A stretch of DNA of 42,743 nt from Bacillota bacterium. GTDB lineage: Bacteria; Bacillota; UBA4882; UBA8346. This document shows positions 34,891 through 42,588 of the stretch, one piece after another (within the stretch, counting starts at the first letter, position 1; the number at the start of each line of letters is the position of its first letter). The stretch is from contig JAEZFP010000016.1 in the NCBI GenBank assembly GCA_023417475.1, forward strand, positions 1-42,743. Reading direction: 5' to 3'. A program made the position numbers and the translations under genes. Below the pieces are notes generated by a model. That model made no database searches and was not told the DNA's origin. It saw only the letters and a list, made by a program, of their open reading frames with translations.

Positions 34891-35200
34891 TGGCCTTCCT
34901 CCCGATCAATTGACAGTATTAAGCTTAGTATTCGTACTGTGAATGCGAATATACGAATTTTTAGGAGAATAAGGAACATTATTCTGAAGGTCTGGGCGAA
35001 CCACAAGGCTTTGAACTCCAAAAGATTGAATAGGCGACGAAGCATTGCTTGGTGGTTTTCCTTTTAAAGGACAAAAGGATCGCCGTTGGGCTTCAAAGCT
35101 ATTTTCTAGGCATCCCATGAAAAGTTCACTACCCCGCCGTAACGCTGCGACAGGAAAAAAGAGCCGGATGTAGAACATAGTCAGTAAAGCAGTTCGGCAC
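34891..35200. other. Structured gene-free stretch upstream of yibE
   Basis: No believable gene is seen in 310 bases. Three foldable parts lie here: ATTCGTA/TACGAAT (34930-34958) followed by T residues; GAATAA/TTATTC (about 34966-34984); and a larger nested structure (about 34998-35095) with GGCTTTGAACTCC pairing TTCAAAGC and an inner GGCGA/TCGCC stem. It could be an untranslated leader or an RNA gene. Confidence 0.4.
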
Positions 35201-36409
35201 ATGGAGGCGCTATCAATTTTGAAACTTCGTCAACCATTTTTCCTTTTTCTAGCTTTTTTACTACTGATCATCCGTCCGGTTTATGCCGAGTCCAACAGCG
35301 ACGTTTCGCAACAGCTGGCGACGGAGAGTTCGGCCAAAGGTAAGGTGCTTGCGGTGCTTGCCCGCACCACCGTCCCCGATCCGATCAGTAAAAAGCGGGT
35401 CAACAGTTTAACGCTAAAAGTCCGGATTAACACCGGTGATTTTCAAGGTACCGAAGTGGTCATCATCCACAACGAAACCGACAATCCCGTCTTTAATATC
35501 GCCGTCAAAGCCGGTGATCAGGTGACGCTGGGAATTGTCGACAACGGCGCCAAAACGCCCGACGTTTATATCACCGGATTGGTGCGCGAGAACTTTCTGT
35601 ATGGTCTGGCGTTAGTGTTTGTCGTTTTATTATTGGCAATCGGATGGAAAAAAGGCTTTAAATCACTTTGCGCGTTACTGCTGACGTTGGTGTTGATCTG
35701 GGGCGTTTTGTTGCCGGGAATCTTGAACGGTTATTCCCCGTTGCTGCTGACGCTGCTTGTTTCGATCGCGGCATCGGTGCTGACGTTGTTGACCGTCGGC
35801 GGCTTTACCGTCAAGAGTTGGGCCGCGATTTTAGGGACGATGAGCGGTGTCGCCATCGCCGGAACAATTGCCTTAATCGCCGGCCAACTAGCTCACTTAA
35901 CCGGATTTGGCAGCGAGGAAGCGGCGATGTTGTTATACCTGCCCGCCAATTTCCACCTCGATATTCAAGGGATTCTTATCTCCGGCATCATCATCGGCGC
36001 CTTGGGCGCGTCGATGGACGTCAGTATCTCGATCGCTTCGGCCGTGGAAGAGGTCCAACGGACCAATCCCGGATTGACCACCCAAAAATTAATCCAGTCC
36101 GGCATGAATGTCGGTCGGGACATCATGGGAACCATGGCCAACACTTTGATCCTGGCCTATACCGGCGGTTCGATGCAACTGATCCTGGTTTTTATGGCCT
36201 TCAAAGAGTCTTTCACGAAGATTATCAATTTGGATTTGGTCGCGTCGGAAATTGTCAGAGCCCTCTGCGGCAGTATCGGGATGATTGCCATTATTCCGCT
36301 GACTGCGGTAATTGCCGGATGGTTATTCGGAAGACAAAAACCGCCCGCCCTGACCGAAGAAGAAACCATCGACCGTGACTTTTGGCAAACCTGGAACCGC
36401 AACCGTTAA
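35201..36409 (+). CDS. YibE/F family membrane protein
   Basis: The 402-residue protein has an N-terminal signal peptide or anchor (to about A29), an extracellular beta domain of about 95 residues and about eight transmembrane helices with the LGASMDVSISIASAVEEV and MGTMANTLILAYTGGSM motifs that define YibE/F. Function is unknown; a Lactococcus member has been linked to bacteriocin import or sensitivity, and the family to peptide or ion transport. The ATG at 35201 lacks an RBS, while GGAGG at 35203-35207 would serve a TTG at 35219 with 11-base spacing, so the N-terminus is uncertain. The promoter of the next unit begins 18 bases after the stop. Confidence 0.88.
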   Translation: MEALSILKLRQPFFLFLAFLLLIIRPVYAESNSDVSQQLATESSAKGKVLAVLARTTVPDPISKKRVNSLTLKVRINTGDFQGTEVVIIHNETDNPVFNIAVKAGDQVTLGIVDNGAKTPDVYITGLVRENFLYGLALVFVVLLLAIGWKKGFKSLCALLLTLVLIWGVLLPGILNGYSPLLLTLLVSIAASVLTLLTVGGFTVKSWAAILGTMSGVAIAGTIALIAGQLAHLTGFGSEEAAMLLYLPANFHLDIQGILISGIIIGALGASMDVSISIASAVEEVQRTNPGLTTQKLIQSGMNVGRDIMGTMANTLILAYTGGSMQLILVFMAFKESFTKIINLDLVASEIVRALCGSIGMIAIIPLTAVIAGWLFGRQKPPALTEEETIDRDFWQTWNRNR

Positions 36410-36426
36410 AATTTGCAAAGTTTCCC

Positions 36427-36456
36427 TTGACAACCATCAAGCCGGACAATTATAAT
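36427..36456 (+). promoter_or_regulatory. Perfect consensus sigma-A promoter for the leader ORF and ABC exporter
   Basis: TTGACA (36427-36432) and TATAAT (36451-36456) match both consensus hexamers exactly with an 18-bp spacer. It lies 40 bases upstream of a 40-codon ORF with a near-ideal RBS. This is the strongest promoter found in the window. Confidence 0.85.
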
Positions 36457-36496
36457 GCTAATTGTTGGTAAAATTTACGAAAAGGAGGTGGGGAAT

Positions 36497-36619
36497 ATGA
36501 AAAACATCGTGGCTTTGCGTTTCAACCGTAATGGTTCAATTAACGCAATAATTCCCGGGTATCGTTATGCTCATTTTGAACTCTTTGATATTCCCGCCTC
36601 AACAGTGACCAGTTCCTAG
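36497..36619 (+). CDS. 40-residue leader peptide, candidate attenuator of the ABC exporter
   Basis: The ORF begins MKNIVALRFNRNG and ends with PASTVTSS. It follows AAGGAGG at good spacing and lies 40 bases from a consensus promoter. Two intrinsic terminators (36642-36671, 36682-36705) follow before the first ABC exporter gene. It has no signal peptide, no double-Gly leader and no Cys, so it does not look like an exported substrate. The layout matches B. subtilis bmrB, whose translation controls bmrCD by ribosome-mediated attenuation. Codons 31-33 (GATATTCC, 36587-36594) can pair with GGAGATATC in the first terminator (36648-36656) with one bulge, a possible antiterminator. The regulatory role is inferred. 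Confidence 0.7.
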   Translation: MKNIVALRFNRNGSINAIIPGYRYAHFELFDIPASTVTSS

Positions 36620-36641
36620 ACGAACTTTGTTGTCCTTTTTG

Positions 36642-36671
36642 AGCCGTGGAGATATCCTCCACGGCTTTTTT
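36642..36671 (+). terminator. Attenuator terminator 1
   Basis: A 10-bp stem, AGCCGTGGAG with CTCCACGGCT, loop ATATC, followed by six T residues. It sits 22 bases after the leader ORF stop codon and 94 bases before the ABC gene. Confidence 0.88.
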
Positions 36672-36681
36672 ATTGCTGTAA

Positions 36682-36705
36682 AGGCCGGAACCCGGCCTAA
36701 TTTTT
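36682..36705 (+). terminator. Attenuator terminator 2
   Basis: A 7-bp all-strong stem, AGGCCGG, loop AAC, CCGGCCT, followed by AATTTTT. It is a second stop signal between the leader ORF and the ABC exporter genes. Confidence 0.7.
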
Positions 36706-36764
36706 AATACTGAATAGGTTGGTAATTGTTTCGGACTTAAAATTACGATTTGAGGTTGAGAATC

Positions 36765-38531
36765 ATGAAACGGCTTTTTTACTACATTCGACAATTCCAA
36801 TGGTTCTTCAGCGGAGGCATCCTCTGCATGTTGATCGGGACCGGTTTGGATATGTACAATCCCCGTCTCCTCAAGCTGATCATCGACGAAGTAATCATCG
36901 GCCGGAAGTTTGGTCTCTTAAACGGAGCCTTATTGATGTTGTTGGCAATCACCATCGGGCGGTCGGTTTTGGGGTATTTCAAAGAGTATCTGTTCGACTT
37001 TGGCGCGCAACGGGTCGTCGAAAAGCTCCGACAGGATCTGTTCGACCATTTACAGACCCTTTCATTCTCCTATTTCGACGGGACCAACACCGGAGAATTG
37101 ATGGCGCGGATCAAAGAAGATGTGGACAGCGTCTTCCGGACCATCTGTTTTGGGGCGATGCTTTTCATGGAACAAACCCTCTATTTTGTGGTCGCTTCGA
37201 TCCTCCTGTTTACGTTAAGTTGGAAACTGGCGTTGGTCGCATTGCTGGTAATGCCGGTCATCGCCTGGATCGCCATCAAATTGGAACAGGAAATCGGCGT
37301 TGTCTTCGGCAAGATTAGCGACCAAGGGGTGGTCATGAATACCACCGCCCAGGAAAACTTAGCGGGTGTCCGTTTGGTGAAAGCGTTTGGTCGCGAAAAA
37401 TACGAGATCGAAAAGTTCCTGAGTCAAAACCGGAAAAACTTCGAACTCCGGGTGGAGCAATCGTTGGTCTGGCGGAAATTCTTTCCCGGAATCGAATTCT
37501 TGACCAACCTGGTCATCGTTTTGGTCACCACTTGCGGCGGTTTGCTGGTGATCGACCGGGAGATCTCCATCGGCGCCCTAGTCGCTTTCAGTAATTACGT
37601 AATGATGCTGATCTGGCCGATGCGGATGTTGGGCTGGCTCACCAATATGCTGGCGGAGTGTAAAGCTTCGGTTGAAAAACTGGAGAAGCTTTTCACGGAA
37701 ACGCCGGAGGTCCGGGAACCGGCCGCGCCGGTGATACCCCAAGCGTTTCGCGGCGAAATCGTTTTTCAAAACGTCGCCTTTGAACATCATGGCCATCAAG
37801 TCCTGCAAGATATCAATATTCATGCCAAACCGGGCAGCACCATTGCGATAATGGGTATGACCGGTTCCGGGAAAAGTTCGTTGGTCCATCTGTTGCCGCG
37901 GTATTACGACTGTACCGCCGGCGCGATTTACCTTGACGGCGTCAATATCAAAGACCTCCCTTTACAGTTATTGCGGGAACAGATCTCGATCGTGATGCAA
38001 GATGTTTTCCTCTTCTCGGATACCGTCACGGAAAATATTCAACTGGGTTGTCAGGCGCTTGAGACGAGCCAAGTTGATATCGCGCTCCGGGATGCCGAAG
38101 CATTTGAGTTTTTGGATCAATTGCCCGCCGGTAAAGAGACGGTCATCGGCGAACGGGGCATTGGCCTTTCCGGCGGTCAAAAACAGCGGCTGACGTTGGC
38201 CCGGGCGCTTGCCAAAACGGCCCCGGTTTTAATCTTGGACGACGCGACATCCAATTTGGATCTTGACACTGAGTACCGGATTCAACAAGCGTTGGAGCGC
38301 CGTCAAGGCATCACCAAACTGATTATCGCCCATCGGATCTCCGCTGTCAAAAATGCCGATGAGATCCTGATTCTCGAAAACGGGCAAATCGTGGAGCGCG
38401 GGACCCATCATGAGCTGTTGGCGCGGCAAGGCCGGTATTATGAGACCTATTGCGAACAATATCGCGGCGTCACCGACGACGAAAACATTTTGGCGCCTCC
38501 CGCCGTCTGTTGCCAGGCGCCGCTTGACTGA
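36765..38531 (+). CDS. ABC exporter half-transporter, BmrC/LmrC-like (degenerate Walker B)
   Basis: The 588-residue protein has six transmembrane helices (residues 1-310) and an ATPase domain with Walker A GMTGSGKSS (about 363), signature LSGGQ (about 468), Walker B VLILDDATS and the H-loop IIAHRIS (about 521). The catalytic Glu after Walker B is Asp, so its own ATP site should be weakly active. The next gene's protein has the complementary pattern, so they probably form a heterodimeric multidrug or peptide exporter like BmrCD. GAGG lies 9 bases before the ATG. It follows the leader ORF and two terminators, and lies 35 bases before its partner. Confidence 0.93.
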   Translation: MKRLFYYIRQFQWFFSGGILCMLIGTGLDMYNPRLLKLIIDEVIIGRKFGLLNGALLMLLAITIGRSVLGYFKEYLFDFGAQRVVEKLRQDLFDHLQTLSFSYFDGTNTGELMARIKEDVDSVFRTICFGAMLFMEQTLYFVVASILLFTLSWKLALVALLVMPVIAWIAIKLEQEIGVVFGKISDQGVVMNTTAQENLAGVRLVKAFGREKYEIEKFLSQNRKNFELRVEQSLVWRKFFPGIEFLTNLVIVLVTTCGGLLVIDREISIGALVAFSNYVMMLIWPMRMLGWLTNMLAECKASVEKLEKLFTETPEVREPAAPVIPQAFRGEIVFQNVAFEHHGHQVLQDINIHAKPGSTIAIMGMTGSGKSSLVHLLPRYYDCTAGAIYLDGVNIKDLPLQLLREQISIVMQDVFLFSDTVTENIQLGCQALETSQVDIALRDAEAFEFLDQLPAGKETVIGERGIGLSGGQKQRLTLARALAKTAPVLILDDATSNLDLDTEYRIQQALERRQGITKLIIAHRISAVKNADEILILENGQIVERGTHHELLARQGRYYETYCEQYRGVTDDENILAPPAVCCQAPLD

Positions 38532-38566
38532 CAATCCAATCATCATTAACAAAGGAGGCAAATCGC

Positions 38567-40387
38567 TTGCCGTTTAATAATTTTCGCGAAGACGAAACCA
38601 GTCATGAGACGGTCCGGATGGATCTGATCCGCCGCCTGTTTCGTTATCTAATTCCCTACCGTCTGAAAGTGTTGGTAATCATAGCGCTCATGGGCGTGGT
38701 GATCGGGATCGAACTCTTAAACCCCTACTTTCTTAAACTGGCGATTGATCACTATATTGTGGCCAAAGACATTCCCGGCCTGTTCGGATTGGGCTTGGTG
38801 GTGATCGGATTCAACGGGGTGGCGCTATTATGCGCCAGACGCCGGATTCAAATGATGTCCGGCGTGACCCACCGGGTTCTGCTCACCATCAGACAGGAAC
38901 TTTACAGTCATATTCAAAAACTGTCGCTGCAGTTTTTTGAAAGCCGTCCCGCCGGGAAAATCCTGGCGCGAATCATTGGCGACGTCAATTCCTTAAGTGA
39001 TCTCTTCTCCAACAGCGTCACCAATCTGCTGCCGGACTTGGCGACCATCATTGCCGTCAGCGCGATTATGCTTTCGATCAATTATCAACTGGCGTTGTAC
39101 TCGTTGCTCCCGCTGCCGTTGTTGATGGGCTTCATGGCGATGGTGCAAATCTTTTCCCATCCGCGCTGGCGGATTCACCGTAAAAAAGTCTCAAACACCA
39201 ATGCCTTCACCCATGAGATTTTTTCGGGCATCCGGGTCGTTCAAAGTTTCACTGCCGAAATCCGTACCAGCAGTACCTTTAGTCAATTACTCCGGGAAAC
39301 TTTAGCGGCGTTTGTCCGGGCGGTCCGGTTAAATGACCTTTTCTGGCCGTCGGTCGAGTTCGCCTGGGGCATCAGTACCGTCACGGTTTTCTGGGTCGGC
39401 GTCCAACTGCTGAACACCGGAACCATGACCATCGGAACCTTGGTCGCCTTCTCCAGTTACATTGCGATGTTTTGGCATCCGGTCATGAATATCAGTAACT
39501 TCTACAACACCCTGGTATCCAATATGTCCGGCGCGGAACGAATCTTTGAAATCATGGACATTCCGCCGATCGTGCAAGACGCGACCGCTGCCCGACCGTT
39601 GGGGCCCATCCGGGGCGAGGTCGTTTTTGATCATGTTTGCTTCGGTTACGATCCGGACCAATTGGTGCTTGATCAGGTAAGTTTTACCATCAAACCCGGG
39701 GAGACGGTCGCACTGGTGGGGCCGACCGGCGCCGGAAAGTCCAGTATTGTCAATTTGGTGAGCCGTTTTTATGATGTCCGGTCCGGCGCGGTGCGGGTGG
39801 ACGGCTGTAATGTCAAAGAGGTCACGCTGGAGAGTTTACGGACCCAAATGGGCGTGGTCTTGCAAGACACGTTTCTCTTCTCCGGCAGCATCAAAGAGAA
39901 TATCCGCTTCGGCAAGTTAGACGCCAGTGACGCCGAGATCGTCGCCGCCGCCCGAGCGGTTCATGCCCACGACTTCATTATGAAGCTGGAGCACGGTTAT
40001 GATACCGATGTCCATGAGCGCGGTTCGCGCCTCTCCTTTGGCCAACGGCAGCAGATCGCTTTTGCCCGGGCGTTGCTCGCCGATCCGCGCATCTTAATCC
40101 TGGATGAAGCCACCGCCGGGATGGATACGCATACCGAACGGCTGATTCAAGCCGGGATCAAACAGCTATTGACGGGACGGACCTCATTTGTCATCGCGCA
40201 CCGGCTTTCAACCATCCGCCATGCCGACCGGATTATGGTCATCGATCAAGGACGTATCGTGGAACAAGGCACCCATGCCGAACTCTTTCAACGCGGCGGT
40301 TTGTATCACCAACTCTTTATGGCGCAATTCCGTTTTTTGAATGGTTCCGACGCAACCGCCGAGATTGCCTCGACAGTCAGTTCATGA
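38567..40387 (+). CDS. ABC exporter half-transporter, BmrD/LmrD-like (catalytic Walker B)
   Basis: The 606-residue partner has six transmembrane helices (about 25-330) and an ATPase domain with Walker A GPTGAGKSS (about 385), signature LSFGQ, Walker B ILILDEATAG with the catalytic Glu, and the H-loop VIAHRLS (about 542). LSFGQ departs from LSGGQ. Pairing this signature with the Asp-bearing site of the first subunit gives one degenerate ATP site, while this Walker B with the partner's LSGGQ gives the working site. TTG start, 8 bases after AAAGGAGG. A strong terminator follows. Confidence 0.93.
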   Translation: MPFNNFREDETSHETVRMDLIRRLFRYLIPYRLKVLVIIALMGVVIGIELLNPYFLKLAIDHYIVAKDIPGLFGLGLVVIGFNGVALLCARRRIQMMSGVTHRVLLTIRQELYSHIQKLSLQFFESRPAGKILARIIGDVNSLSDLFSNSVTNLLPDLATIIAVSAIMLSINYQLALYSLLPLPLLMGFMAMVQIFSHPRWRIHRKKVSNTNAFTHEIFSGIRVVQSFTAEIRTSSTFSQLLRETLAAFVRAVRLNDLFWPSVEFAWGISTVTVFWVGVQLLNTGTMTIGTLVAFSSYIAMFWHPVMNISNFYNTLVSNMSGAERIFEIMDIPPIVQDATAARPLGPIRGEVVFDHVCFGYDPDQLVLDQVSFTIKPGETVALVGPTGAGKSSIVNLVSRFYDVRSGAVRVDGCNVKEVTLESLRTQMGVVLQDTFLFSGSIKENIRFGKLDASDAEIVAAARAVHAHDFIMKLEHGYDTDVHERGSRLSFGQRQQIAFARALLADPRILILDEATAGMDTHTERLIQAGIKQLLTGRTSFVIAHRLSTIRHADRIMVIDQGRIVEQGTHAELFQRGGLYHQLFMAQFRFLNGSDATAEIASTVSS

Positions 40388-40410
40388 GCACTGAAAAAAT
40401 ATAACGAAGT

Positions 40411-40441
40411 AAAAGACGACCGTGTTGGTCGTCTTTTTTGA
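40411..40441 (+). terminator. Terminator of the ABC exporter transcript
   Basis: AAAAGACGACC, loop GTGTT, GGTCGTCTTTTTTG: an 11-bp stem with a T run, 24 bases past the stop codon of the second ABC gene. Confidence 0.9.
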
Positions 40442-40590
40442 TTTGAACGTGATTACTGATAATGCAAATAACGTCGCATCTTTCGGTCATTTTTTAGAAT
40501 ATCGGTTTGGATCGGCGAATAGTAATATAAGGTGAAACGGACATACTTTACGGCAATGCGGGTAGTTATCAAAAAAGGAGATGCAACGGC

Positions 40591-41163
40591 TTGCATAAAT
40601 TGATTGGGCTGATGATCTTCGGATCCCTTTTCGGAACCTTTTTTATCCCAAATACCTATGGTCAAGAGGCAACCAGGACGCTACTGGTGGAGTCCGAATA
40701 TTACGCGCCGCTCAGCGCCCACCGGCAGATCGATACCGCTTCGCTCCACATTTTGTTTTATCAAAAGAGTTACTTCGATGACCGTCTGGCGTTTTGGTCA
40801 GGCGCAACCGTCACCCATGCTTGGGGAAATATCATTCGCCGGCAATGGCGATCCGATTCCGCCGCTTGGGGAATCGGTCCAACCGTAGCCTTACGTTATC
40901 AACCGCGGCCGTGGCAGTGGGAGCAATACGCTCTCTCGCTCGATGCCGGCGGCGGTTTGATCTTTTATGATCACGATTTTCCGGCCGGTGGCGATTTCTA
41001 TAATTTCATGTGGCGGTTCGGTCCAACCTTAAATTATCGGTTGGATGAGCACCGTTCATTGACATTCGGTTACAAGCTGATGCACGTCTCCAACGGCCAA
41101 CCCTCGCATAATCCCGCCTATAACGGCAAAGGCCTTAATTTGGGGCTGAAAATAACGTTTTAG
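40591..41163 (+). CDS. PagL-like acyloxyacyl hydrolase, outer-membrane beta-barrel
   Basis: The 190-residue protein has a signal peptide (cleavage about G24) and a run of short amphipathic strands ending in LGLKITF, with the C-terminal Phe usual for outer-membrane barrels. The H-x-S-N motif of PagL lipid A 3-O-deacylases is present as HVSNGQ (H165, S167), followed by NPAYNG. The Glu of the PagL triad is not evident at the expected place; several family members lack it. PagL trims an acyl chain from lipid A. TTG start; AAGGAG lies 12 bases upstream, a little far. It does not fit a single-membrane Gram-positive cell and suggests an outer membrane. Confidence 0.75.
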   Translation: MHKLIGLMIFGSLFGTFFIPNTYGQEATRTLLVESEYYAPLSAHRQIDTASLHILFYQKSYFDDRLAFWSGATVTHAWGNIIRRQWRSDSAAWGIGPTVALRYQPRPWQWEQYALSLDAGGGLIFYDHDFPAGGDFYNFMWRFGPTLNYRLDEHRSLTFGYKLMHVSNGQPSHNPAYNGKGLNLGLKITF

Positions 41164-41167
41164 GGTA

Positions 41168-41863
41168 TTACTTCTTAATAACCAAACATCCGGCGATGAT
41201 ATCGTGCAGCGCCTGTTTCCGTTGGGTAAAGCCGGCCATAATATAGCCGATACATAACGTCAACCCGGAGAGCAGTTTTCCGAAATAACGCCCGGTCGCC
41301 CTGGCAAAAGTCAAGGGGCGGCCGTCGACGTCGGTAACGATCAATCCCAGCGCCCGCTTGCCGACAGTTGCCTGCAAGGGGGAACTTTCCATGAATGCGA
41401 AATACAACCAGTTAATCACGATGCTGATTCCTTGAACAATCAATTCCGACTGTTGTCGTTTGCTCTCCCCGTCCAAACCGCCAAACACCATGAGCGAAAA
41501 CGTAATAATAAACGTTGGCACAAAAATGATCAAATAATCAATGAGCGTCGCCGCAAAACGTTTCCAAAAACCGGCATATTCCACCGGACGATTTAGAGGC
41601 AACGATGGTATGGGGCCAATTGCGCCGGCGCTGTCCGGGGTCAGACCATTAACAGCGCCGGATATCTCTTCCTCGGGCGCTTCGGCGACGTCAGCCAAGG
41701 TCAGTCCTTTCCGTTCCAGTTCTTGTAACCGCGCTTCCTGGCAGGCGGCTTTTTTGCAATAATAATATTCGGCCCCTTCGGTCAAACACGTGCGGCATAA
41801 ATGGTCGCCGCAGGCATGACAAAAACTGACGGTCTCCCGCTCTGGATGATTCGGACAGTTCAT
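41168..41863 (-). CDS. RDD family membrane protein with an N-terminal zinc-binding head
   Basis: The 231-residue protein starts with a B-box-like Cys/His zinc site (CPNHPERETVSFCHACGDHLC, with later C and CKKAAC), then an acidic linker and an RDD domain with about three transmembrane helices (about 98-231; R-F-A-A-T-L-I-D-Y-L near its start and KRALGLIV, RATGRYFGK). RDD proteins are small membrane proteins of uncertain, possibly transport, function. AGGAGG precedes the ATG. Its start overlaps the Nudix stop by four bases (ATGA), so translation is coupled. Its stop lies 4 bases from the PagL-like gene's stop, with no clear hairpin between. Confidence 0.85.
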   Translation of the reverse strand: MNCPNHPERETVSFCHACGDHLCRTCLTEGAEYYYCKKAACQEARLQELERKGLTLADVAEAPEEEISGAVNGLTPDSAGAIGPIPSLPLNRPVEYAGFWKRFAATLIDYLIIFVPTFIITFSLMVFGGLDGESKRQQSELIVQGISIVINWLYFAFMESSPLQATVGKRALGLIVTDVDGRPLTFARATGRYFGKLLSGLTLCIGYIMAGFTQRKQALHDIIAGCLVIKK

Positions 41864-42408
41864 CCCTTCGCCTCCTGTAATTTAATTTGATCCGGGTCGG
41901 TTGACGCCTGGCGCCCGGCAACCGGGTAACGTTCAGCAGGGATCGGAATTGACACAATCTCCTGCAACTGACCGTTCGCAAAGATGCAACGAAACTCGAA
42001 AAGGCGTTCGTCTGCGAAAAGTGTGGGTAGAAACTTCGGCAAATTGGTAGCGACCCCGGTATTTTGCGGATGACAAATCCAGGCGAGCTCTTTCCAGTCC
42101 AATATGCCTTCGCTGGTCTTCACCGGCGTGGGATAATGAAATGAATCCGTCACTTCCGCAATGAAAGCATACATTCCGCCCTTCGGAACGCCGTCAACCA
42201 CCCAGCTGACCACTCCTTTATACGTAACGTCCGCAACGGGTATCCCGGTCTCTTCCAAAATCTCGCGGCGGATGCATTCGTCAGGCGTCTCATTGGCTTC
42301 GAGCTTGCCGCCGACACCATTCCAACTCCCCATCCAACTCGGTTTCTCCCGGTTGAGCAATAAAATTCGGTCTCCGTGGCGAATAAAACAGATTGTGTAT
42401 CGAAACAA
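41860..42408 (-). CDS. Nudix hydrolase, MutT/8-oxo-dGTPase-like
   Basis: The 182-residue protein has a full Nudix box, GGKLEANETPDECIRREILEETG, near residues 33-55, preceded by WNGVGGK as in MutT-type 8-oxo-dGTP diphosphatases. The substrate is not certain. The C-terminal 60 residues, past the Nudix fold, are unassigned. TTG start 6 bases after AAAGGAG. It is translationally coupled to the RDD gene. Upstream (42409-42588) no gene is seen, then the DnaA-box array. Confidence 0.88.
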   Translation of the reverse strand: MFRYTICFIRHGDRILLLNREKPSWMGSWNGVGGKLEANETPDECIRREILEETGIPVADVTYKGVVSWVVDGVPKGGMYAFIAEVTDSFHYPTPVKTSEGILDWKELAWICHPQNTGVATNLPKFLPTLFADERLFEFRCIFANGQLQEIVSIPIPAERYPVAGRQASTDPDQIKLQEAKG

Positions 42409-42588
42409 TGAATTCTCCTTTAGCCCTGACCTTCAGGTATGGATGGTTAGAAATGCTTTCGGTTATCTTCTATGTAAATACACCATGCATAAATAACTTC
42501 GACTCAACCGCTATTCTTCCTGCCAACAATTCAAAGCAAGGTCACCTTCATCGCCACAACTTCCCGCTCCTGCGCCCCCAAATCCAAC

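Noticed and set aside
34906..35202. 98-codon minus-strand reading frame before the YibE/F gene
   Set aside because: No RBS, overlaps hairpins and the yibE start, and the composition does not look like a protein.
36497..36619. Leader ORF considered as a bacteriocin or RiPP precursor exported by the ABC pair
   Set aside because: No double-Gly leader, Cys or Ser/Thr/Cys-rich core, no modification enzyme or peptidase domain nearby; the attenuator reading fits better, although it is not excluded.
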